DNA of 14,886 nucleotides from the NCBI GenBank assembly GCA_013054445.1, contig JAAMPI010001404.1, positions 1 through 14,886 of the forward strand, read 5' to 3'. Shown here in pieces: positions 1 through 8,411 of the stretch (positions within the stretch are counted from its first letter, which is position 1; each line of letters opens with the position of its first letter). A program made the position numbers and the translations under genes. A model generated the notes under the pieces. It was not told where the DNA came from. It saw only the letters and a program-made list of their open reading frames with translations, and did not search any database. The stretch is from Cudoniella acicularis (Eukaryota > Ascomycota > Leotiomycetes > Helotiales > Helotiaceae).

Positions 1-2
1 TA

Positions 3-194
3 ACAACCGCCACCCTCACTAGCGCCCAAGTCAGCATTGGCGCTGACTACAGCCCAGACAGCAGCTACAACTGCTGCAACCAGTTCGCCAGCATCTGCGT
101 CTGCAGCCAGGGTGCGTGGGTGTTTGCCGCCAAGTACCCGGGCGAGTCTTGTGCGTTTCCGGCGGGGTATCCGGTGCCTTTTTTCTCTACGTGA
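3..194 (+). CDS. 3' end of a small cysteine-rich protein (partial, probably secreted)
   Basis: This frame runs open from the window edge to a TGA at 192-194 and encodes the last 63 residues of a protein whose start lies outside the window. The residues include a cluster of cysteines (SYNCCNQF, then SICVCSQ, then GESC) and a Tyr/Pro-rich end (AGYPVPFFST). Close cysteine spacing with small polar residues around it is typical of extracellular fungal proteins, where the cysteines form disulfides. The signal peptide, if any, is not in view, so secretion is inferred. Codon use is GC-rich and well behaved, unlike the decayed genes further on. The overlapping frame beginning at 37 is a shadow of this one. 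No family is recognised. An internal exon ending here is less likely, because the frame ends in a plain stop followed by T-rich, non-coding sequence. Confidence 0.6.
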   Translation, partial: TTATLTSAQVSIGADYSPDSSYNCCNQFASICVCSQGAWVFAAKYPGESCAFPAGYPVPFFST

Positions 195-250
195 AGAAAG
201 AGGGTGGAGAATAGATGGGAGGTAGGGTGAGTTGTTGCTTTTATTCTGTG

Positions 251-270
251 ATGGATGGATGGATGGATGG
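251..270. repeat. ATGG tetranucleotide microsatellite
   Basis: Five perfect ATGG units sit just downstream of the cysteine-rich gene. They are likely polymorphic in length and no function is implied. Confidence 0.9.
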
Positions 271-290
271 GTTGTTGTATTGGCTTTTGG

Positions 291-310
291 GTTTTTGGTT
301 TTTGGTTTTT
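291..310. repeat. GTTTTTG-type low-complexity repeat
   Basis: Three runs of five T separated by GG occur in tandem, continuing the low-complexity 3' region of the first gene. Confidence 0.7.
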
Positions 311-1027
311 GAGTTATGGGGTGAGAGGCTGATGTTATGGGGTTGTTGTAGATGAATGAATCGAAGTGCATTCATCCTCTTGCTAAATTCTAAGGTTGGA
401 GATTTAAGAGATTTGTATATGGTTGCGTCTGAGTATTGAGCTTGTAAAAAAATATTGAAGGAATCTCAAGGGTCACACTTTTGGGCATCAGTATGACTGT
501 TTCGAGTTTGAATAAAGGATATTGAACTTTTACCTATGAACTATATGTTTTCTTTTCATTTCAGCCTAAAATGTAGGAGGTTGTTCCGTACTCTGAGTTT
601 CCGAAGCGCTGGATAGTGAGAATGTCCCATTTTACTGAGGATTTGACACTGACTTCATTCTGCAAGGTGATTGTTCCAAAAGTCCTGGGTTATTCTAAAA
701 TTGTCGTTTATTCTGCAAGTGTGCTATTTGATTCGCTAGTCTGTATAAAGTGGAGAAGTGAGAAAAGTAGAAGTGATCTACTGGTACATCTTAGGGAAAA
801 CACGTCTGCAAGTAGCTTCATACTCCGGGTACTCCTAGCTTCGGGAGTGGACTGCATTATAGCCTCTCTCTAGATACAGCTCTCCATTGCTACCGGTGGT
901 GCCACGGAAGCGTCGATTGAGTGCTTCGGTAATAGCGATGAAGTCTTGGAAATCCGCAGGGCGATTCAACGTCAACATGGCGAGCCAATCGGTTGACAGT
1001 CTTCAAGGTATCTTCTTTGATGTTACC

Positions 1028-1080
1028 CTGGGAACATTTAGCAAAAACATGATAACATGGTGACTACAACTGAAACGTAC
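1028..1080 (-). other. probable second intron (53 nt) in the degenerate minus-strand gene
   Basis: On the minus strand it begins GTACGT, has a GCTAAA branch-like site and ends CCCAG. A later acceptor (TTGAAG, ending at 1001, for an 80-nt intron) keeps the same frame and would also remove the TGA at 1005-1003, so the true boundary is uncertain. Confidence 0.4.
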
Positions 1081-1399
1081 GTTGGTAAAGTATTTGTACT
1101 TTTGACACAAGGTTCGATTGAAGACCTAAGACGGATAAGCAAAGGGATCAGAAAGTTTCCTAAACGGATGAAACGTACGATATACTCGGGTGTTATCTCC
1201 ATTGCCTCATCAAAGTCGTTTGGATCCTTGGTCTCGAGGGCCACAACGTTTAGGGAGTTGTACAGTTGAAATTTGGCGTCGAAGGGCATGTGTTCTTATG
1301 AACAGTTAGAGAAAGGTGCCGAAGTGATTAAGCACTTGGGCATTGGAAAAGAGAGCATATTGATAGAAGAGGCTGGCCATATAACTGACCATCAAACAG

Positions 1400-1452
1400 C
1401 TACAAGATGTTAGCAGAGCAAAAAATGCCGATTTATGGCGTTAGCTACTCAC
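1400..1452 (-). other. probable intron (53 nt) in the degenerate minus-strand gene
   Basis: On the minus strand it begins GTGAGT, has a GCTAAC branch site and ends TTGTAG. These are all textbook fungal signals. Removing it keeps the protein-like frame open on both sides, which is the best support for minus-strand coding here. Confidence 0.55.
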
Positions 1453-2060
1453 AATATCGAACGCCTTCCTGCTTCGACTCTGTGTACCACGGCTGTTGGC
1501 TGCTCTTCTTGCTTGTCTTGGTCTGCAGGGTTCGAGGAAAGATCTAATACAAGACACAGTCGGGCAAAGATGCAGTTCGTGTATGACGTTCCCCCTTTGA
1601 GGAGTTGGTTGGTGTTTGTGTTGAGGAGGGAGCTTGCGAAACATCGCGAAAAATATTAGCCACAACGAAAACTAAAGCTTTTAAAGTTTAGCGTATTTAC
1701 ATCCGCTTAAGGCAGCGAACAGAAAAGCGCTTTATGCAATTGGGAAGCTGCAATCAGGAAGAATAAAGCGACGGTGCCTCGTCATGCTTGCAACGTCTCC
1801 GCCTCGCCCTTCTTGTAGGATGAATCTGAAAAGCTATAACCTAGCTCAGCAATAGCTTTTGCATTCTTCAATAATTCCTTTTTCGCTGCAAAAAATAGCC
1901 TCTGAGCTTGTCTAAATCTGCATGTCTTGTTTTGGGCTCGATATATAGCCTCAAGGCACATGAGCTGCAAGGATTTCAATGAAGTTCGATCTCCCACTCC
2001 GTCCAATAGCTCCACAGCCATACTGGGCTGTGGAGTAGTGTACAAACTAGCAAAATGAGA

Positions 2061-2730
2061 ACTTAAGGAGAGTATTCAAACTAGTGAACTATGTGCAGAG
2101 AAGCGAGGGGGCAATGCTGCTTAAGAGAAAAGATGAGAATGAGTCCAAATAGATGGCTTGTAGTAGCGTTTAGGGGCTCAATATTTCAAATACTTTTCAC
2201 AAAGGATTAATAAAAAGGGAACGAGGGATAGAGAGGTGACAAAGCTCTTATAGCTCCATTTACAAGAGAGAACGCAGTGTTTTTGCACATGAAATGCAAA
2301 CATGAATCCGTTTTCTAGCCTCTTTCTTCAAATAATTTAAGCACACTGAGATGAAACAAAATAAAGCACAAAACGACAAAGAAGCAATCTACTAGATGCG
2401 TTTGAATTGAAACAAGCGAGGTGTTGGACGGGATATAGATACCCAAGGGCGAGGCTTGGCCTCGTGTGTAACCTTACCCGCATTGAATGGGAAGTGGCGA
2501 GCAGGACTTATTAGTTTCACTGTCTGGCAAGTATGTGACTCAGCTGAGCGAGCTAAACTCGTGCCTCTCACCATTTCGTCACGGTTGCTGGCGCATCGAC
2601 CTCCAAATAGCGAGCTGAACTCACCCATTCTCCATCTAGGTGTTGTTGACGTGGTGTCTCAGTCAGTGAAGAAACAGATCAACATATAGCAAATTCATTG
2701 GACGTGTTATTGTAAAATTAAACCGAAAAT
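2061..2730. other. intergenic stretch, no supported gene
   Basis: The sequence is moderately AT-rich, with overlapping open frames on both strands at 2392-2689 that show no recognisable motif. It would hold the promoters of the minus-strand degenerate gene and of the RHS gene, but no clear TATA box or pyrimidine-rich leader was picked out. Stops at 2713-2715 and 2719-2721 close the RHS frame on its 5' side. Confidence 0.4.
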
Positions 2731-3776
2731 TTGGCAAGCTTCGTCTTGAATCAAGAAATTGTCTTCCTGTACACCGATGCAATAGATGGCGGCTCAGAGT
2801 CAGACCAGGGCTCGCAAGCCTATTCTCAGAATGTGCCCTCCGAGGAGTCCATTTCTCCAAACTCGAGCAGCGTGGGCTTTTCAAGGACAATGGTTGATCT
2901 ATACGGTATTAGTGCTTCAAGTGGTTTGCAGCTCAAGTTGTCCTATACACCTGGCGTCCAAGGCTCGTTCGGCGCGCCTCAGAACTGGGGCCTCGAGATC
3001 CCCTTCACAATCTCAGGAAAGAGTCTTACCTTGAGAGGTAAGACGTTCGTAGTCGATCTAAATTGGAGTGACCAGACCAATCACCAATATGGACTGAGAT
3101 ATGTGAACCACCATGGAATGCTCTTTAAATCGGTATTCTCTGCCCAGGACTTACCTTCTGGACGACCAGGTGCCTATGTTTGGAGATTTAGAACCATTGA
3201 CGGAAGTATCTAGTACTTTGATGCCTATGGCAAATTGCTTGAACACGCTGATCTTTATGGCAATTCCATCTATTTTGCGTATGTCGACCCAATGGCAGGT
3301 CCAATGACTGCCAAGGTCGACTATATACTGGACTCGTGGGGTTAAACTGTACGATTCGGGTATGGTAACATGGGTGTCGGCATGTCTGTCAATACCCCTG
3401 GTGGTGGGCAAACAATGGTTGTGTTTGGAAGTCGGGGAGTCGACAGCATACAAGATGCTATGGGATATACAACCGCGTTTACATATGTTGATTTGGCCGC
3501 CGGCTGGACCCTCACCGACTCGATAGCATTCTCATCTGGGCTGCAATCCAAATTTGAGTATACGATGCTACCGGCAAGGGATGAGAAAGGCAAATCTTTC
3601 GCTATCTCGGCTTGCTCCAGTCACATTCACCAGGACGCTGTTAGTAATACAGTCAGCGATACAGAATATCAGTACGGCGCAGATACTGGTTATGCAAATT
3701 ACACAGGGGCAAGCATTGGATGTACCATGAAATCGTCGAAAGATTCGTTGATGGAGTGCAGGAATCAGAAATTTAG

Positions 3777-3825
3777 GTCAGTGGAGTATTGCGCTTTATA
3801 GCCGTCTACTAACGCAATTCTCAAG
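3777..3825 (+). other. spliceosomal intron (49 nt) in the RHS-type gene
   Basis: The donor is AG|GTCAGT, there is a perfect TACTAAC branch site, and the acceptor is TCTCAAG. Removing it joins reading frame 1 to reading frame 2 through a split Arg codon, so that the protein continues without a gap. An AAG acceptor is less common than CAG or TAG but is used in fungi. Confidence 0.75.
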
Positions 3826-5743
3826 GTACTATGTCACCATCACACGCTTAGATGCTGACAAAAGAATCCTTCAAATGTCTCGCGTCTACTATAACTACCT
3901 GCACCTTTCCATGGCGGAGGATCATTACAACATCGATGCAAACGGAAACCCTTTCCCTTCATATCGCACTGAGAACGAATACGATCTTCCCACAGAATTC
4001 CATGCTAGGTCAACGATGTACAATCTACCAGTGCAGGCCGACCAGCTGCATTATTGTCAATCGAAATATCAACTGCATCGGCGTGCGACTTCTACGTATG
4101 ATGAGTACGGCTGCCCGTTGTCCACAATTGAATGGATGTGGGATAAGGAAAAGAACGATTTGAAAATGCAGAAGAGTATCACAAGCACATACGCTACAAC
4201 ATCTTGGGGCGGGCAGTTGCCAAACACCGAAGTCCTTGTGGATCATGTCAATAGGAACAAGAAGCATATCGCGTATAAACTCACTTCCGACCAGCGCAGT
4301 ATTGCAAATTCCACAGTCATGTACCGAGAGAAGGGTACTGCACGATGGAAGGCTTGGAAGGAGAAGTCGTATAGCTACGATAGTGTCGGCAGAGTGACGA
4401 CTGAGACAATTGCATGGAGCGCAGGAGCAGACTTCCCCACAAAGAGCGTCGAGAAATACACCTACAAAAAGGTATATAGTTTCGATTCTGAAACCGGTAT
4501 TAACACCGAGACAACAACCGATCTATTAGGGAATGTTGGCAAGTTGAGATACGGAATGCGAACCAAAGGCGGGCCACTTATGAAGAAGGTTTCACCTCTG
4601 GGATCGCGCGAGACGCTCAAATACGATCTCTCTAGCAGGCTAGTAGAGACTACAGACTCGTTAGGTTCAACGATCGAGACCTCCTACTCCCTTGGTCCAG
4701 GCCGGAATTTTGTGCAAAATGTTACTTCTATGGGCTACATTACTCGCATGACCTATGATTCCTTGAGTAGAGCTGTCGAGATTATGGACTGTGGCAATCA
4801 GGGTTCCACGGAGGCGAATAGAATACTATCCCGCAGCGACTATGATGCGGTCTCAAGAGTCGTCAAGTCAGTGAATGAGTTGGGCATAGTGACGACGACG
4901 CAGGCACACGATGGTCTGAACTGAGTCATTAAACGCACTGACATATACGGCAATGTCACCACTTCTGAGTACAATGATTCAGAGCTTACAATGGCTCTCA
5001 CAGTGAATGGCAATCTTCTCAGCAGGACGTTCTCTGATGGTCTTGGGAGACAGACCAAGATTGTCACATATGGTGACTCGGAAAATCCAAACAATAGCTA
5101 CACACTCGTCACAGAGCAGGTCTATGACGGCTTCGGTAAAGTTACTAGCAGCAGACGGTCTCAAAAATCTCTGAACGGCTCAACATCTACTCTGTTGGCA
5201 CAAACAGATGTGTGTTATGATGTTCAGGACAAACCGTACAATATCACATTCAGCGCACTGCCAAGTACTCTATTGGGTGGCACCGACAACGTCACACGAG
5301 AAATCCAATTCGATATCTTCGGTAATGCAGTGACATACAAGAAAAGTGTATCATACGCAGACGGACGCAATTTCGTTCATAATGGCCCACTTAGCGTATT
5401 CGATGCAGGTAGTCGAATGGTGCAGCTTATAAACCAGCTCGGTCACGCAGAGGTCAATGAATTTGACGCTGACGGGCGTCTCAAAGCCATGACGCGTTAC
5501 GACGGGGCGAAGCATACTTACACTTACGATAAGCTAGGTCAGATTCTCTCATCTACTGGACCCGACGGGCCAGCAGTATACGAATATCTGCCAAACGGCA
5601 GGCTTGCGAGCATAACCAGAGGTGTAGCAACCATCAAACACACATACACTGCCGACGGAAGTGTTAAATCGACGCAGTATCCAGACGGCCGAGCGCAAAC
5701 ATACGTCCTCGATGACTTCTCAAGAGTGATTAAGGAAGTGGAT

Positions 5744-5926
5744 TGTCACCACCCCAGATCATGTTATGAGTCACGTGATCTCAGTTCACTAGTTCGCTAG
5801 TTCACTGCCCGAGAGTGAGCTGGTGAACACGTGAACAGCCACAACCACCTACATAGCTATATAGTTTTCCTATGTTAGAGCTTCTTGCTCAACTCATACT
5901 CTTAGCAATAAGATAACATTCTACCA
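5744..5926 (+). mobile_element. solo LTR (family 1) inserted in the RHS-type gene
   Basis: A 183-bp block begins TGTCACCACC and ends CTACCA, so it has TG...CA ends. GGAT lies directly on both sides (5740-5743 and 5927-5930), consistent with a 4-bp target duplication. The RHS reading frame continues in register after the second GGAT, which supports these boundaries. Inside are CACGTG boxes and a TATA-like stretch near 5855. No internal retrotransposon sequence is attached, so it is probably a solo LTR left by recombination. Confidence 0.65.
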
Positions 5927-5997
5927 GGATCTGCTTGACGCTTCTAAGACTAAGTAAAACCCCTCACGTGATATAGCTATACCACGTGACAACAGAA

Positions 5998-6214
5998 CGT
6001 TACATCCTGACAGTGTAGCACTCTTTGCGACAGAGGCCCCTGACCCCTTATCACGTGTCCTGGCCCGTGCTAGATTCACCTCCTGTATATAGACCCTTCG
6101 GGGCCACCTCTCTTCTTCTCTCCTTAGCTTAGTTTCTTCGAGAATACAGCACCTTCTTGCAAATACGTCCCCACGTGACGTCAGGGCCCCTAGTGCCTTT
6201 GCAGAGCTGTAACA
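5998..6214 (+). mobile_element. LTR copy A (family 2), possible 5' LTR
   Basis: This shares a long block with copies B and C: a Pol II-like TATA region (cctgtatata), a CTTCGGGGCC element, a CT-rich run and CACGTGACGTCA. It ends CTGTAACA at 6214. The left edge (CGTTACAT at 5998) is only roughly fixed. Right after it comes TTGTCAGAGC, which resembles a decayed tRNA-Met-type primer-binding site, so this may be the 5' LTR of a wrecked element. No target duplication was found. The bases from 5955 to 5997 are also transposon-like (two CACGTG boxes). Confidence 0.55.
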
Positions 6215-6578
6215 TTGTCAGAGCTAAAATAGGACCTCCCCTAGANACAAGATAAGGAAAGTATAACCGGGCCTTAAGAGAGCTAAAAACAATCTTTTAT
6301 AGATATTAAAATAGCTACTTGATATATATTTAGGCTTACTTAGCGTATACTTAGGCAGTGCTTAGGAATACTTATTCTCGGCTTAAGTGTTACGAATTAA
6401 GAACACGTATAGGCCTAGGCCTAAGGCTCGGCTACGACTAACAGGAATAGTATAGAGAACTAGGGTCCTAAGTCACGAAGAGTCACGTGACGAGTTATAT
6501 AACATAAGTAGATAGATAGGATAGACAGGTTAGCTAGAGGCGCTATGTCTATCCTAGCTATCTATAGATTAAGATATC

Positions 6579-6776
6579 TGTTACAGACCTGGTTTGACGC
6601 GTCCCCCTTGTCACGTGTCCTGGTCCGTACCAGACTTACCTCCTGTATATAAGGCCCCCTTCGGGGCCACCTCTCTTCTTCTCTCCTTAGCTTAGTTTCT
6701 TCGATAATATAGCACCTTCTTACAAATACGTCCCTACGTGACGTCATGGCCCTCGTGCCTTTATAGAGCTATAACA
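6579..6776 (+). mobile_element. solo LTR copy B (family 2) with perfect 5-bp target duplication
   Basis: This 198-bp element begins TGTTACAG and ends CTATAACA. The ends are inverted repeats with one mismatch, and copy A still ends in the exact complement, CTGTAACA. It is flanked on both sides by ATATC (6574-6578 and 6777-6781), the expected 5-bp target duplication. It has a TATA box (tgtatataagg, around 6643) and TACGTGACGTCA at 6735-6746. Compared with copy C it lacks about 80 bases in the middle. With no internal region attached, it is a solo LTR. Confidence 0.85.
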
Positions 6777-7109
6777 ATATCTATATAAGTAAAGAGATTT
6801 CTTTATTAGTTAAAAGCTTTATACTTAACCTTTTATAATAATCTTATATTATAATCTTATATTATATTATAATCTATCTTTACTTATAATATACTAACCT
6901 TCTATATATAATAACCTATAGTAACATCGCTTTACTTCTACGTCTATACTACTAATCTGACTTACTCTTTAGCTACTAGTTAAGCTAACGGTTAGGCCAG
7001 AACGTTATATTAAGCTTGCTTACCCGTTGCTTAGGCTAAAGCGGTAGCGGCTCAGGTCTAAAGACAGAAATAGAAAATGTTATTAAAACATTCCTATACT
7101 GAACTAGCT

Positions 7110-7225
7110 GTTATACGACAGGAATGTTTACACTTCCTAACCTGATATCTCATATGAGCAGCGCTGCCTTTACTTAGGCTCGGCTCAGGGCCGGCTTAGT
7201 TTTAGCTCAGGTTTGCTCAGGCCTA
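7110..7225 (+). repeat. left arm of a long inverted repeat
   Basis: It begins GTTATAC and matches, with gaps, the reverse complement of 7801-7900. Shared words include AATGTTTACACTT, GCCTTT, GGCTCAG and GCTCAGGT. Many differences from the right arm are C-to-T or G-to-A on this side. It could be a terminal inverted repeat of a DNA transposon or MITE, but no target duplication was found beside it. Confidence 0.6.
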
Positions 7226-7519
7226 CTTATCCTATTTACACGCTTACTAGAAACTATTAACTTTTAACGAGGGGCCTGAAAATGCCTCTCTTCCCTAGCT
7301 AGGGATCCTAAATATTTACCCTGCCTAATCTAAAATTAGCCTTTGCTTCTTTCCTCTCTAAGCTTTTCACTTTATATAATAGAGAGAGATATTTCCTACT
7401 ATTAAGTTTAACTTTCCTTATATAAATTCTGCCTTAATATTAATACGTCCTTTTTAGAACCTTATTACAGACTTAGTAAGGCTATAGGTTACTTTTACTT
7501 AACTTACCTATCTTCTATC

Positions 7520-7800
7520 TGCTACAGGCCTGGTTCAACGCGCAGCCCTGTGACTAGAGAATCCTGTGACATTATGGCCCTAGATGCGACAGTGCTTCCG
7601 ACATAGTCCCTAACCCCTGAACACGTGCTATCGTCTGTGCACATCACGTGCCTAGCACTGTGTCAGACTCACTTCCTGTATATTAGCCCCTTAAGGGCCA
7701 CCTCCTCTTCTTCTCTCCTTAGCTTAGTTTCTTCCGTCAATATAGTACCTTCTTGCAAATGCGTCCACGTGACGTCAGAGCCCCCTTAGCCTTTGCAGAC
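7520..7800 (+). mobile_element. LTR copy C (family 2), 3' end lost
   Basis: It starts TGCTACAGGCCTGGTT, close to copy B's TGTTACAGACCTGGTT. It carries the longer middle section that B lacks and shares the TATA region, the CT-rich run and CACGTGACGTCA (7766-7777). It stops at CTTTGCAGAC, a dozen or so bases short of the family's CTGTAACA end, where the right inverted-repeat arm begins. Confidence 0.65.
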
Positions 7801-7900
7801 TTGAGCAGACCTGAGCCGAAGCTGAGCCGGGCCTGAGCAAAGGCGGCGTTGGTCACATGAGCCAGTGGATTGGAAAGTGTAAACATTTCCGTGGTATAAC
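7801..7900 (-). repeat. right arm of a long inverted repeat
   Basis: It is the reverse-complement partner of 7110-7225 and ends GGTATAAC at 7900. It is less AT-rich than the left arm and retains intact GGCTCAG and GGCCCGG words, so it is the less mutated copy. It abuts the truncated end of LTR copy C. Confidence 0.6.
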
Positions 7901-7935
7901 ATGCGCACTGGCGCACGCGCGGAAAGGACGGACCT

Positions 7936-8259
7936 ATGCCGGTTCTGCTACCATTAGAGGGCTTTATGGAGAAGGATTTGCGAAAATTGCTTGAGGCTGG
8001 TGGTTTTGAGGCGAACAAGATCACTTGTTCTGGGAAGGACTGCTACTTGAAGATCTCGGATCTGAAGCGCTGGGCCTAGTTGGCGTGGAGTTACTTGGGC
8101 ACCTTGCCGACAGGATGGAGCCAGAATGATGGGGATAAATGGGATGAGTCAATAAATGATATTGTGGAGCAGTTGGAGAGCGAAGATGGCATCTCGAAGA
8201 ATGAGAAGGGTGAGGCGGTGCTGAGGATGGTGGCTTGTGTTGCGGTTGCGAAGAAGTAA
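7936..8259 (+). pseudogene. small fungal protein gene, one in-frame TAG, family not recognised
   Basis: The frame opens at ATG 7936 (VLLPLEGFMEKDLRKLLEAG) and runs 47 codons to TAG 8077-8079 (..LKRWA, stop). It then continues in the same register for 59 more codons (SYLGTLPTGWSQNDGDKWDE, then an acidic helix-like stretch with SKNEKGEAVLRMV) to TAA 8257-8259. Length (106 codons plus the stop), composition and the charged helical pattern on both sides of the TAG argue that it was one protein of about 107 residues. There is no transmembrane segment and no cysteine cluster. It starts 35 bases after the inverted repeat and ends 152 bases from the convergent NACHT gene. The TAG may be a disabling mutation or a sequence error, or the first 47 codons may be expressed alone. 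I do not recognise the family. Confidence 0.5.
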
Positions 8260-8411
8260 ATGTATCCCGTTTTAGACAATGATGGTCTCTCTGTCTCCAA
8301 TCTGAGTCCTTGGAAAGTGGAAATGGACATGGTCGGAGATGTGGGATGTAAGATCGCAGATGGGGGTCTTTTTATGGGCGGAACGGAGATAGGATACCAT
8401 GAAAGAAGAAT

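Larger units (their letters stand above)
195..837. other. intergenic stretch with microsatellite and T-rich low complexity
   Basis: No gene is supported here. The first 120 bases hold simple repeats (see 251-310), as often found in fungal 3' regions. An open frame on the plus strand at 616-873 (85 codons) has no recognisable features, and its end overlaps the tail of the minus-strand degenerate gene, so it is not called. Confidence 0.5.
838..2060 (-). pseudogene. degenerate spliced gene, family not recognised
   Basis: Read on the minus strand, a protein-like frame begins near 2060, runs past 2045 (PSMAVELLDGVGD, then SLKSLQLMCLEAIYRAQNK) and continues in the same frame to 1453, crossed by TGA at 1784-1782, TAA at 1709-1707 and TAA at 1658-1656. 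A 53-nt intron (1452-1400) then joins it in frame to a second segment (MASLFYQYALFSN). A TAA at 1308-1306 and a frame change follow. The next segment (MPFDAKFQLYNSLNVVALE, from 1289) is followed by a second intron at 1080-1028 and a last segment (DWLAMLTLNRPADFQDFIAI) ending at TAG 837-835, with a TGA at 1005-1003 between. A TGA lies just upstream of the open part too. Most stops are one C-to-T change from a sense codon. I know no family for it. It could be an old gene under RIP-like decay, or in part a real gene with unusual introns. Confidence 0.45.
2731..5954 (+). pseudogene. RHS/YD-repeat protein gene, spliced, broken and 3'-truncated
   Basis: About 1000 residues of a giant repeat protein of the RHS/YD-repeat class (bacterial Rhs, TcB/TcC-like and fungal relatives), whose repeats build a hollow beta shell. 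The N-terminal part (2731-3210) holds a conserved-looking block (PQNWGLEIPF, GLRYVNHHGM). It is followed by FDAYG and ADLYGN units and then many YD repeats: YDSVGRVT, YDLSSRLVE, YDSLSRAVE, YDAVSRVVK, FDADGRLKA, YDKLGQILS. A 49-nt intron (3777-3825) is spliced in frame. The breaks are TAG 3211-3213, TAA 3343-3345 and TGA 4922-4924; each interrupts conserved repeat sequence and looks like a single C-to-T change. A solo LTR is inserted after 5743. The same frame resumes at 5931 and stops at 5955-5957, where transposon sequence begins, so the core's end and any C-terminal effector domain are absent. No credible ATG precedes the N-terminal block, so the true start is unknown. Bacterial ancestry is inferred from the family. 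Confidence 0.85.
6215..7519. mobile_element. AT-rich, decayed transposon interior (with nested LTR B)
   Basis: The stretch is very TA-rich, notably 6780-6960, with no open frame and no recognisable reverse transcriptase, integrase or transposase remnant. Repeated GGCTCAGG/GGCTTAG words occur near 6390-6430, 7045-7060 and 7175-7225. It is best read as transposon interior heavily mutated from C to T on both strands. One ambiguous base (N) is at 6246. The solo LTR at 6579-6776 and one inverted-repeat arm at 7110-7225 lie within it. Confidence 0.5.

Noticed and set aside
616..873. 85-codon plus-strand open frame
   Set aside because: No motif, ordinary length for AT-rich sequence, and it overlaps the tail of the minus-strand gene.
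1111..1126. GGTTCGATTGA, resembling a tRNA B box
   Set aside because: No cloverleaf arms or A box at the right distance on either strand.
1289..1419. Plus-strand reading with protein-like words (GAEVIKHLGIGKESILIEEA)
   Set aside because: It lies opposite the minus-strand segment MASLFYQYALFSN, which is joined by an intron with ideal signals. The plus-strand stretch has no start, no flanking frame and no splice support.
3190..3370. An intron that would remove the stops at 3211 and 3343 of the RHS gene
   Set aside because: The sequence between and around the stops is conserved repeat-type coding sequence in one frame, so the stops are true breaks.
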